A stretch of DNA of 14,420 nt from Burkholderiaceae bacterium (GTDB taxonomy: Bacteria; Pseudomonadota; Gammaproteobacteria; Burkholderiales; Burkholderiaceae), in contig JASLEM010000151.1 of assembly GCA_030151165.1 (NCBI GenBank), forward strand, positions 1 through 14,420, given 5' to 3'. Within the stretch, counting starts at the first letter, position 1. Each line of letters begins with the position of its first letter. The notes beneath the pieces are model-generated. The model was not told the origin of the DNA. It saw only the letters and a program-made list of their open reading frames with translations, and made no database searches. Below, in pieces: positions 1 to 6,431 of the stretch. The position numbers and the translations under genes were made by a program.

Positions 1-1
1 C

Positions 2-1627
2 GCGTACAAGCTGCGCGTCGACCCGGAAGGCCGCTTCAACAAGGGCAAGCTGCTGCGCGGCGCGTCGCTGAGCGGCCTCGGCGCGGACGTGCGCCACGCC
101 GACCTCTCGCACGCGTACACGCCGTCGTTCGGGCTGATGGGCCACGAGTCGCTGATCATGCAGCAGTCGGACATCGGCGCCATCAGCGCGTCGATCAAGG
201 ACTGCCTGCGTTGCGGCAAGTGCAAGCCCGTCTGCGCGACGCACGTGCCGCGCGCGAACCTCCTCTACAGCCCGCGCAACAAGATCCTCGCGACCTCGCT
301 GCTGATCGAGGCGTTCCTCTACGAGGAGCAGACACGGCGGGGGGTATCGCTGCGCCACTGGGAGGAGTTCGAGGACGTCGGCGACCACTGCACCGTCTGC
401 CACAAGTGCGAGGCGCCGTGCCCGGTCGACATCGACTTCGGCGACGTCTCGATGAACATGCGCAACCTGCTGCGCAAGATGGGCAAGAAGACCTTCCGGC
501 CCGGCAACGCCGCCGCGATGTTCATGCTCAACGCGACGAACCCGCAGACGATCAAGATCGCGCGCACGGCGATGGTGGGCGTCGGCATGAAGGCGCAGCG
601 CGTGGCCAACGACGTGCTCAAGATCGCCGCGCGCAAGCAGACGAACGCGCCGCCCGCGACCGTCGGCGCCGCGACGGTCAAGGAGCAGGTGATCCACTTC
701 ATCAACAAGAAGCTGCCGGGCGGCCTGCCGAAGAAGACGGCGCGCGCGCTGCTGGACATCGAGGACAAGAACTACGTCCCGATCATCCGCGACCCCAAGA
801 CGACGACCTCCGACACCGAGGCCGTCTTCTACTTCCCGGGCTGCGGCTCGGAGCGGCTGTTCTCGCAGGTCGGCCTCGCGACGCAGGCGATGCTGTGGCA
901 CGCCGGCGTGCAGACGGTGCTGCCGCCGGGCTATCTCTGCTGCGGATATCCCCAACGCGGCTCGGGCCAGTTCGACAAGGCCGAGAAGATGATCACCGAC
1001 AACCGCGTGCTGTTCCACCGCGTGGCCAACACGCTCAACTACCTCGACATCAAGACGGTGGTGGTGAGCTGCGGCACGTGCTACGACCAGCTGCAGGGCT
1101 ACAAGTTCGAGGAGATCTTCCCGGGCAGCCGCATCATCGACATCCACGAGTACCTGCTCGAGAAGAACATCAAGCTGGGTGCCGGCCCGGGGTATCTGTT
1201 CCACGACCCGTGCCACAGCCCGATGAAGCTGCAGGAGCCGATGAAGACGGTGAAGGCGCTCGTCGGCGACGCGGTCGTCAAGAGCGCGCGCTGCTGCGGC
1301 GAGTCGGGCACGCTGGGCGTGACGCGGCCGGATATCTCGACGCAGGTGCGCTTCCGCAAGGAGGAGGAGATCCGCAAGGACGAGACCGCGCTGCGCGCGA
1401 TCCAGGCCGAGCAGGGCCTGACCGCGCCGGACGCCGACCTGAAGATCCTGACCTCCTGCCCGAGCTGCCTGCAGGGCCTGAGCCGCTACGGTGACGACCT
1501 GCAGAACGGCCTGCTCGAGGCCGACTACATCGTCGTCGAGATGGCACGCCGGATCCTCGGCGAGAACTGGATGCCCGACTACGTGAAGCGTGCGAACGCG
1601 GGCGGCATCGAACGGGTGCTGGTGTGA
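2..1627 (+). CDS. FAD/Fe-S oxidoreductase, DUF3683 type, C-terminal part (5' end outside window)
   Basis: The reading frame is open from the left edge, so this is the C-terminal part of a longer protein. The first residues in frame (DPEGRFNKGKL) are typical of the end of an FAD-linked oxidase C-terminal domain. Two CxxCxxCxxxC clusters follow, at nucleotides 203-235 and 389-421, as in 2[4Fe-4S] ferredoxin domains. Two CCG-type cysteine-rich domains come next: PGCGSE near 835 with CCG at 938-946, and HDPCH near 1204 with CCG at 1292-1300. A last SCPSC motif lies near 1453. This order (FAD oxidase, ferredoxin, two CCG domains) matches the large, roughly 1,300-residue DUF3683 oxidoreductases of betaproteobacteria, which resemble a fusion of GlcD-like and GlcF/LldE-like subunits. 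They are inferred to oxidise a 2-hydroxyacid and pass electrons on; the substrate cannot be read from this part. The stop lies 5 bp before the next ATG. Confidence 0.9.
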   Translation, partial: AYKLRVDPEGRFNKGKLLRGASLSGLGADVRHADLSHAYTPSFGLMGHESLIMQQSDIGAISASIKDCLRCGKCKPVCATHVPRANLLYSPRNKILATSLLIEAFLYEEQTRRGVSLRHWEEFEDVGDHCTVCHKCEAPCPVDIDFGDVSMNMRNLLRKMGKKTFRPGNAAAMFMLNATNPQTIKIARTAMVGVGMKAQRVANDVLKIAARKQTNAPPATVGAATVKEQVIHFINKKLPGGLPKKTARALLDIEDKNYVPIIRDPKTTTSDTEAVFYFPGCGSERLFSQVGLATQAMLWHAGVQTVLPPGYLCCGYPQRGSGQFDKAEKMITDNRVLFHRVANTLNYLDIKTVVVSCGTCYDQLQGYKFEEIFPGSRIIDIHEYLLEKNIKLGAGPGYLFHDPCHSPMKLQEPMKTVKALVGDAVVKSARCCGESGTLGVTRPDISTQVRFRKEEEIRKDETALRAIQAEQGLTAPDADLKILTSCPSCLQGLSRYGDDLQNGLLEADYIVVEMARRILGENWMPDYVKRANAGGIERVLV

Positions 1628-1632
1628 GGAAG

Positions 1633-2223
1633 ATGACGCTCGATCGCGATCTCCTGTCGAAGCTCGGGGCCGTCGCGTTGACGGCGATCGTCGCGGGCTG
1701 CGCGCATCAAGCGCGGGCACCGCAGGCCACCGCGTCGGCGCCCGCGCCGGCGCCGTCCTGGTCGCCGTCGAAGCCGGCGGCGCCCGCGGCCGCCGATCCC
1801 GACGAGGCCTTCCCCGGCGTGCGCTTCGGCGCGGCGCGGGCCGACGTGCTGCGCGCCTATCCGGCGGCCACCTGCACGCCGCAGCAGTGCAGCGGCACCA
1901 CGCAGCTGTACGGCCTGGGCGCCACCTTCCTCGTGTTCGCGCAGGCCGACGGCAGCTGGGCGGCGCGGCTGTCGCTGCCCGAATCGACGGCGCCGGGCGC
2001 GAACTTCAACCACATCAACGACGGCCTCAGCGCGCGCTACCGGCACGAGGAAGTCGTGATCGAGGATCACGGCAACCGCTACCGCTGGCACCCCGACGCC
2101 GCCCGCCCGCGCCAGATCGTGCTGCGCCGCTGCGGCATCGACGAGAAGTGCAGGGGTCTCGACCACGGCGTCGTCGAGGTCGCGTTCTTCGAGCAAGGCC
2201 CGCCGCTCTCGCATCCCTGGTGA
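1633..2223 (+). CDS. small lipoprotein of unknown function
   Basis: This 196-residue protein starts with a short charged region (MTLDRD), a hydrophobic stretch at about 11-21 and a lipobox V-A-G-C with Cys at 23, so it is probably a lipid-anchored envelope protein. A low-complexity Ala/Pro/Ser linker (about 24-55) precedes a globular part beginning near FPGVRFG. That part carries two closely spaced cysteine pairs (CTPQQC and CGIDEKC), which could form disulfides in the periplasm. I do not recognise a family. Residues around FPGVRFGAARADVL resemble the opening of small domains seen in other hypothetical lipoproteins, but no function follows. The ATG at 1633 is preceded by AGGAAG very close to the start. 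An in-frame GTG at 1624, overlapping the previous stop, would add three residues. The gene is probably cotranscribed with the oxidoreductase. Confidence 0.75.
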   Translation: MTLDRDLLSKLGAVALTAIVAGCAHQARAPQATASAPAPAPSWSPSKPAAPAAADPDEAFPGVRFGAARADVLRAYPAATCTPQQCSGTTQLYGLGATFLVFAQADGSWAARLSLPESTAPGANFNHINDGLSARYRHEEVVIEDHGNRYRWHPDAARPRQIVLRRCGIDEKCRGLDHGVVEVAFFEQGPPLSHPW

Positions 2224-2334
2224 TCGTCCGCGCCAGGATCCATGCGCTCGCCGCATCGGACCCATGCGAAACCATCGCTGGCTGGCCTTCCCGATTGCGT
2301 CGATGATTTCCGCCCCGATGCAGTGAGGCGAGAG

Positions 2335-3213
2335 ATGGATGTCCTGAGGATCGCGGCGTTTTCCGATGGCGACGCCGGCGGCAACCCGGCCGGTGTCGTG
2401 CTGTGCGACGCGCTGCCGGCGAACGCCGAGATGCAGCGCGTGGCCGCGGAGGTCGGCTTCTCGGAGACGGCGTTCGCCGCGCGTGTCCGTGACGATCGGG
2501 GCGAAGGTTGGAAAGTGCGCTACTTCTCGCCCGCGGCCGAGGTGCCGTTCTGCGGCCACGCGACGATCGCGCTCGGCGCTGCGCTCGCGCTGAAGCACGG
2601 CGACGGCCTGTTCCCGCTGCGGCTCGCGCAGGCCGACATCACCGTCGAAGGCCGGCGCGACGGCGAGCTCGTCGCCGCGGCGCTGCAGTCGCCGCCCACG
2701 CGCAGCGAGGCGGCCGATCCCGCGGCCGTCGCCGAGGCGCTGCGCCTGTTCGGCTACTCCGAGCGCGACCTCGACCCGCGCATCCCGCCCGCGCGCATCC
2801 ACGCCGGTGCCGACCACCTCGTGCTGATGCTGCTGAGCCGCGCGGCGCTCGGCGCGATGCGCTACGACCTCGCGCAGGGCCGCCGGCTGATGACGCGCGA
2901 GGGCTGGGTCACGGTGCTGCTGGGGCATGTCGAATCGCGCCGCCGCTTCCACACGCGCAACGCGTTCGCGTACGGCGGCGTGCCGGAGGATCCCGCCACC
3001 GGCGCCGCGACCGCGGCCTTCGCCGGCTACCTGCGCGACCTGGACTGGCCGCACCAGGGCCGCATCGAGATCGTGCAGGGCGAGGACATGGGCATGCGCT
3101 CGCTGCTGCAGGCCGACCTCTCGACCGTGCCGGGCAGCTCGATCCGCGTCAGCGGCACGGCGCGGGTCATGGAACGGCACGTGGCCGGGCGGATGCTGGA
3201 ACGCGCGTGTTGA
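2335..3213 (+). CDS. PhzF-family isomerase/epimerase-like protein
   Basis: This 292-residue protein has the length and landmarks of the PhzF family, which adopts the diaminopimelate epimerase fold. The N-terminal signature GGNPAGVVL is at 15-23 and the catalytic glutamate in GFSETAF is E44. FCGHAT follows at 72-77 (H75), and EDPATG at 218-223 (D219) lies in the second half. These correspond to the catalytic Glu, His and Asp of phenazine-pathway PhzF. No other phenazine gene is present, so a phenazine role is not supported. Most family members outside phenazine clusters have no known substrate. The ATG at 2335 is chosen because GAGG lies 6 bp upstream. A longer in-frame version from 2242 would add 31 residues unlike the family. 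The final codons overlap the start of the following GST gene. Confidence 0.9.
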   Translation: MDVLRIAAFSDGDAGGNPAGVVLCDALPANAEMQRVAAEVGFSETAFAARVRDDRGEGWKVRYFSPAAEVPFCGHATIALGAALALKHGDGLFPLRLAQADITVEGRRDGELVAAALQSPPTRSEAADPAAVAEALRLFGYSERDLDPRIPPARIHAGADHLVLMLLSRAALGAMRYDLAQGRRLMTREGWVTVLLGHVESRRRFHTRNAFAYGGVPEDPATGAATAAFAGYLRDLDWPHQGRIEIVQGEDMGMRSLLQADLSTVPGSSIRVSGTARVMERHVAGRMLERAC

Positions 3214-3830
3214 GGATCCTCGGCAAGCGCTCGTCGATCAACGTGCGCAAGGTGCTGTGGCTGTGCGACGAGATCGGCCTGCCGTACGTCGACGAGCCTT
3301 GGGGCGCGGGCTTCGAGCCGACCGACACGCCCGCCTTCCGCGCGCTCAACCCGAACGCGCAGGTGCCGGTGATCGTGGACGGCGACGTCGTCCTGTGGGA
3401 GTCCAACACGATCTGCCGCTACCTCGCCGGCCGGCACGGCCGCGCCGACCTGCTGCCGGTCGACCCGCTCGGGCGCGCGCGCGTCGAGCAATGGATGGAC
3501 TGGCAGGCCACCGACCTCAACACCGCCTGGCGCATGGCGTTCACGGCGCTGATGCGCGGCAACCCCGCCCGTGCGGACGAGCGCGCCGTCGCCTCGAGCG
3601 TGGCGAGCTGGAACCGGCACATGGCGGTGCTGGACGCGCATCTGGCGCAGCATGGCCCGTACGTGGCCGGCGCCGCCTTCACGCTCGCCGACATCGTGCT
3701 GGGGCTGTCCGCCAACCGCTGGCTGATGACGCCGATCGAGCGCCCGGCGCTGCCCGCGGTGCAGGCCTGGTTCGAGCGGCTGCGCGAGCGCCCGGCCTTC
3801 CTCGCGCACGGCTGCAACGGCATCGAGTGA
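3207..3830 (+). CDS. glutathione S-transferase, GstB-like
   Basis: This 207-residue cytosolic protein has the two-domain GST layout. The N-terminal thioredoxin-like domain (about 1-80) starts ILGKRSSINVRKVLW and contains the cis-proline segment QVPVIVDG and the glutathione-binding WESNTI motif. A helical C-terminal domain follows, with QWMDWQATDLN and the N-capping segment FTLADI. The RSSINVRK start and the WMDW motif resemble Escherichia coli GstB, which acts on haloacetate- and isothiocyanate-type electrophiles; the substrate here is unknown. The best start is the GTG at 3207, which gives MLRILG and overlaps the PhzF stop (3211-3213), implying translational coupling. No ATG is available near the N-terminus of the fold. 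Confidence 0.9.
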   Translation: MLRILGKRSSINVRKVLWLCDEIGLPYVDEPWGAGFEPTDTPAFRALNPNAQVPVIVDGDVVLWESNTICRYLAGRHGRADLLPVDPLGRARVEQWMDWQATDLNTAWRMAFTALMRGNPARADERAVASSVASWNRHMAVLDAHLAQHGPYVAGAAFTLADIVLGLSANRWLMTPIERPALPAVQAWFERLRERPAFLAHGCNGIE

Positions 3831-3889
3831 ACGGCCGCGCGCCGGTGCGGTCTTCGTCGCGGCGGGGCGTGCGTGGCCGGCCGTTGCGG

Positions 3890-3895
3890 TCTAAT
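3890..3895 (+). promoter_or_regulatory. -10-like hexamer at the response regulator start
   Basis: TCTAAT lies 5 bp before the ATG at 3901 in otherwise GC-rich DNA, with no Shine-Dalgarno sequence. If it is a -10 element, transcription would begin at or next to the A of the ATG, giving a leaderless or nearly leaderless mRNA. No convincing -35 hexamer is visible at 16-18 bp spacing. Confidence 0.4.
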
Positions 3896-3900
3896 CCGGC

Positions 3901-4548
3901 ATGGCCTCCGCCGACACCTCGCCCGCCCCGACCATCCGACTGCTGCTCGTCGACGATCACCCGCTGGTGCGCGACGGCCTGCGCGCGCGGCTCGAGGTGG
4001 TGCCGGGCTTCGAGGTCGTCGGCGAGGCCGGCAATGCCGACGAGGCGCAGGAGCGCATGGCCGCGCTCCGGCCGTCGCTGGTGCTGATGGACGTCGGCAT
4101 GAAGTCGGTCAACGGCATCGACCTCACCGCGATGCTGCTCGCCGCCGAGCCCGAGCTGCAGGTGCTGATGCTCAGCATGTACGACAACCCCGAGTACGTG
4201 CAGCGCGCGATGCAGGCCGGCGCGCGCGGCTACGTGCTGAAGGACGCGCCCGCCAGCGAGATCATCGCCGCCATCGAGGCCGTCGCCGCCGGCGGCACCT
4301 TCCTGAGCCCGGCCGTCTCCCGGCGCCTGTTCCGCAACCAGACGCCGCGCCCGTTGCTGTCGTCGCGCGAGGCGCAGATCCTCTCGGCGCTCGCGCGCGG
4401 CCTCTCCAGCAAGCAGATCGCACGCGAGATGGATGTCAGCGTGCGCACCGTCGAGGCCCATCGCCAGAGCATCAAGCGCAAGCTGGCGCTGGACGGGCAG
4501 GCGGAGCTGATCAAGTACGCGGTGGAGCACGCCGGGACGCTGGGGTAG
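3901..4548 (+). CDS. NarL/LuxR-family response regulator
   Basis: This 215-residue regulator has a receiver domain at about 12-130 and a LuxR-type helix-turn-helix at about 152-212. Receiver landmarks are the acidic pair D18-D19, the phospho-acceptor D64 (LMDVG), S92 in LMLSMYD and K114 in LKDAP. The output domain reads SSREAQIL, then GLSSKQIAREMDVS, then VRTVEAHRQSIKRKL, the classic DNA-recognition segment of NarL/FixJ proteins. It should bind DNA as a dimer after phosphorylation. The likely partner is the HisKA_3-type kinase at 8064-9440, the kinase class that pairs with NarL-type regulators. Adjacent two-component genes are known to be needed for expression of the monocarboxylate permease mctP in Rhizobium (MctSR). 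A similar role for the symporter at 6432 is an inference from neighbourhood. Confidence 0.93.
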   Translation: MASADTSPAPTIRLLLVDDHPLVRDGLRARLEVVPGFEVVGEAGNADEAQERMAALRPSLVLMDVGMKSVNGIDLTAMLLAAEPELQVLMLSMYDNPEYVQRAMQAGARGYVLKDAPASEIIAAIEAVAAGGTFLSPAVSRRLFRNQTPRPLLSSREAQILSALARGLSSKQIAREMDVSVRTVEAHRQSIKRKLALDGQAELIKYAVEHAGTLG

Positions 4549-4565
4549 CGCGCCGGATGCGGTCA

Positions 4566-4579
4566 TACCCTATCGGGTA
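4566..4579. promoter_or_regulatory. TACCC-N4-GGGTA dyad downstream of the regulator gene
   Basis: A 5-bp perfect inverted repeat, TACCC at 4566-4570 and GGGTA at 4575-4579, has a 4-bp spacer. It lies 18 bp after the regulator stop and 17 bp from the base of the larger AT-rich dyad at 4583-4609 by arm centre. It could be an operator half of a compound site. Short dyads of this size also arise by chance. Confidence 0.25.
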
Positions 4580-4582
4580 CGC

Positions 4583-4609
4583 CGCGAAATTGAAACGTTT
4601 GATTTCGCG
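4583..4609. promoter_or_regulatory. AT-rich inverted repeat upstream of the binding-protein gene
   Basis: CGCGAAAT at 4583-4590 is matched perfectly by ATTTCGCG at 4602-4609, with 11 bp between the arms. The spacer itself contains the 8-bp palindrome AAACGTTT. Such an AT-rich dyad stands out in DNA of this GC content and lies in the 225-bp gap between the regulator and the binding protein. It could be a transcription-factor operator or, as RNA, a hairpin at the end of the regulator transcript. There is no T-tract after it, so it is not a standard intrinsic terminator. Confidence 0.45.
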
Positions 4610-4650
4610 CGCCCTCGATTCGCGCGCCTGCGCGTCGAAAAGCCTGTAGC

Positions 4651-4668
4651 GTTCACCCCTACGTGATG
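4651..4668 (+). promoter_or_regulatory. candidate response-regulator site, copy 1
   Basis: The 18-mer GTTCACCCCTACGTGATG matches the 18-mer at 6136-6153 at 13 positions (GTTnnCCnnTACGTGnTG). It ends 105 bp before the ATG of the binding protein, nearly the same distance as the second copy has from its own gene. GTAG at 4646-4649 and CTAC at 4659-4662 add a partial dyad over the left half. Confidence 0.4.
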
Positions 4669-4760
4669 CCGCGCATCGCGGGCGAGGGTTGCGACGAATG
4701 TCCGCCTCGCGATCGCGCGACAGACTGGCCGCAGAGCCGGCGCATCGACGCCCGCCACCC

Positions 4761-4766
4761 AGGAGA
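4761..4766 (+). promoter_or_regulatory. ribosome binding site deciding the binding-protein start
   Basis: AGGAGA lies 7 bp before the ATG at 4774. It fixes the start there rather than at the in-frame ATG at 4663, which would put 37 extra residues ahead of the signal peptide. Confidence 0.75.
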
Positions 4767-4773
4767 CAACCGA

Positions 4774-6048
4774 ATGACTTCCTCGCTGCACGCCCTCGCG
4801 GCGCGCGCCGGCCTGTGCGCGCCGGCTTCGTCCCCAGGCCGGCGTCGCGTCGGCGTGTTCGTCGCGGCCGCGATCGCGGCGGCCTGTGGCGCGCCGGCGG
4901 CGCAGGCGCAGGTCGCGCCCGTGCGCATCGGCATCATCGCGCCGCTCACCGGCCCGTCGGCGGACTTCGGCACCAGCGTGCAGCAGGGCGCGCAGCTCGC
5001 CGCCGCGGAGATCAACGCCGCCGGCGGCGTGCTCGGGCGGCCGCTGGAGCTCGTGGTCAAGGACGATCGCGGCGACCCCGCGGCCGGCCTCGCGGCGGCG
5101 ACGTCGCTGGTGACCGAGGGCAACGTCGTCGCGACGATCGGCTTCTGCAACACCGGCGTGGCGATGAAGTCGCTCGACGTGTTCGAGTCGCACCACCAGC
5201 TGCTGATCGTGCCGTGCGCGCAGGGCACCGCGATCACGCACAAGGCGACGCTCGGCGACAGCATGGTGTTCCGCGTCGCGCCGATGGACGCGCTCAACGC
5301 GGAGTTCCTGGTCGGCGAGATGGTCGACCGGCGCAAGCTGGCCAAGGTCGCGATCCTCGCCGACACCACCGGCTACGGCGACGGCGGCGTGGCCGACGTC
5401 GGCGCGCAGCTGGCCAAGCGCGGGCTGCAGCCGGCCTATGTCGGCCGCTTCGCGCCGGACGCGGCGTCGCTCGCCGACCAGTTGCAGGCCGCGCGCACCG
5501 CGGGCGCGCAGGCGCTGGTCGTCTACACCGTCGGCCCGGGCGAGGCCGCGGCCGTGAAGGGGCGGGCCGCGATGAAGTGGGACGTGCCGTACTTCGCCCC
5601 GTGGACGCTGTCCTTCCGCAGCGTGCTGGACGCCGCCGGCGCCGGGCCGCTGGAAGGCACGATGATGACGCAGAGCATCATCCAGGACTCCGCCAACGAG
5701 GCCCGCACCGCGTTCATCGCCGGATTCGCGCGGATGTTCTCGCACCGGCCGCCGGGCTCGCTCATGGCCGCGGCGCAGACCTACGACAGCGTCAACCTGC
5801 TGGTGCGCGCGATGTTCGTCACGCACGGCGAGACGCAACCCGCGGCGCTGAAGGACGCGCTCGAGAACCCGCGCGAGCCCTACCGCGGCGTCGTCACCAC
5901 CTACGACCACCCGTTCGGCCCGCGCGACCACGACGCCTTCTCGCTGAACATGATCTGGCTGGGCGTCTGGCGCGGCGGCGAGATCCGCTACTTCCATCCG
6001 AACGACGCGCTGCTCTCCGGCGCGATCCGCCACAAGCAGGACCGATGA
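4774..6048 (+). CDS. LivK-type ABC transporter periplasmic binding protein, orphan
   Basis: This 424-residue exported protein has a long signal peptide: an arginine-rich n-region ending GRRR, a hydrophobic core VGVFVAAAIAAACG, and AQA as a likely cleavage site near residue 45. The mature part begins VRIGIIAPLTGPSADFG and continues QGAQLAAAEINAAGGVLGR, the standard opening of type I binding proteins of the branched-chain amino acid/amide family. Further family features are DDRGDPA, ATIGFCNTGV and the AQTYDS segment near the C-terminus. No LivHMGF permease or ATPase gene is in the window, so it is an orphan here. It lies between the response regulator and the DUF3311-MctP pair, which suggests a small organic acid or amide ligand. 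It might deliver to an ABC system elsewhere or present ligand to the Cache kinase; both are inferences. Confidence 0.9.
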   Translation: MTSSLHALAARAGLCAPASSPGRRRVGVFVAAAIAAACGAPAAQAQVAPVRIGIIAPLTGPSADFGTSVQQGAQLAAAEINAAGGVLGRPLELVVKDDRGDPAAGLAAATSLVTEGNVVATIGFCNTGVAMKSLDVFESHHQLLIVPCAQGTAITHKATLGDSMVFRVAPMDALNAEFLVGEMVDRRKLAKVAILADTTGYGDGGVADVGAQLAKRGLQPAYVGRFAPDAASLADQLQAARTAGAQALVVYTVGPGEAAAVKGRAAMKWDVPYFAPWTLSFRSVLDAAGAGPLEGTMMTQSIIQDSANEARTAFIAGFARMFSHRPPGSLMAAAQTYDSVNLLVRAMFVTHGETQPAALKDALENPREPYRGVVTTYDHPFGPRDHDAFSLNMIWLGVWRGGEIRYFHPNDALLSGAIRHKQDR

Positions 6049-6050
6049 GC

Positions 6051-6066
6051 CTGCCTTCGGGGGCAG
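6051..6066 (+). terminator. short hairpin just after the binding-protein stop
   Basis: CTGCC (6051-6055) pairs with GGCAG (6062-6066) around a TTCGGG loop, 2 bp after the stop codon. There is no T-run, so it may act as a weak or Rho-assisted terminator or as an mRNA-end stabiliser. Confidence 0.3.
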
Positions 6067-6087
6067 ATCTCCCTGCGGACGACGCAC

Positions 6088-6099
6088 TCTTCTAGAAGA
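6088..6099. promoter_or_regulatory. 12-bp perfect palindrome upstream of DUF3311-symporter
   Basis: TCTTCTAGAAGA is a perfect 12-bp palindrome in the 205-bp gap between the binding protein and the DUF3311 gene. It is AT-richer than its surroundings and lies about 155 bp before the start codon. Its position suits an operator for a dimeric regulator. No second copy was found in the window. Confidence 0.3.
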
Positions 6100-6135
6100 C
6101 CCGTGCGCTCGGCCGCGGATCGCTCAACAATCCGG

Positions 6136-6153
6136 GTTATCCAGTACGTGCTG
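6136..6153 (+). promoter_or_regulatory. candidate response-regulator site, copy 2
   Basis: The 18-mer GTTATCCAGTACGTGCTG shares 13 bases with 4651-4668 and ends 100 bp before the DUF3311 start. Its core CAGTACGTGCTG (6142-6153) is a near-palindrome, 10 of 12 bases symmetric. A second TACGT follows at 6155-6159, ten bases (one helical turn) after the first, as would suit two regulator subunits on one face of the DNA. Confidence 0.4.
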
Positions 6154-6253
6154 TTACGTCGACGGTCGCGCAAGAAGACGGATGCGGCGGCTTGACGAGG
6201 GTCGGACACTGGAGGCAGAGCGGGCCGTGCCCCGCCGAAACCCTGGAGACACC

Positions 6254-6427
6254 ATGCGTCTGCTCTTGCTGCTGCCGTTCATCGGCCTGCTCATCGTCCC
6301 GCTGTTCAACAGCGAGACGCCCGAATTCGCGGGCTTCCCGTTCTTCTACTGGTACCTGTTCGCGTGGGTGCCGGTCACCTCGGTGCTGATCTGGCTGGTG
6401 CACCGCAGCGAGAAGGCGGAGGACTGA
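6254..6427 (+). CDS. DUF3311 small membrane protein, symporter partner
   Basis: This 57-residue protein is almost entirely two membrane segments: about 3-18 (LLLLLPFIGLLIVPLF) and 29-50 (PFFYWYLFAWVPVTSVLIWLVH), joined by a short loop with NSETPEF. The tail is charged (RSEKAED). The length, the FxxWYLFAWVP-like second helix and the position directly before a sodium:solute symporter fit the DUF3311 family. Its members are regularly encoded next to such symporters and are presumed to be small accessory subunits, as YhdT- or ActP-linked small proteins are; the biochemical role is not established. The ATG at 6254 is preceded by GGAG at 5 bp. The stop is 4 bp before the symporter GTG, so the two are translationally coupled. 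Confidence 0.9.
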   Translation: MRLLLLLPFIGLLIVPLFNSETPEFAGFPFFYWYLFAWVPVTSVLIWLVHRSEKAED

Positions 6428-6431
6428 AGCC

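Noticed and set aside
2240..2268. Direct repeat CCATGCG at 2240 and 2262 in the gap before the PhzF gene.
   Set aside because: Seven bases, two copies only, and no promoter element nearby; compatible with chance.
2335..3213. PhzF as evidence of a phenazine or other secondary-metabolite cluster.
   Set aside because: No other biosynthetic gene is present and PhzF-like proteins are common in bacteria that make no phenazines.
6192..6197. TTGACG as a -35 element for the DUF3311 gene.
   Set aside because: No -10-like hexamer is found 16-18 bp downstream; the sequence there is GC-rich.
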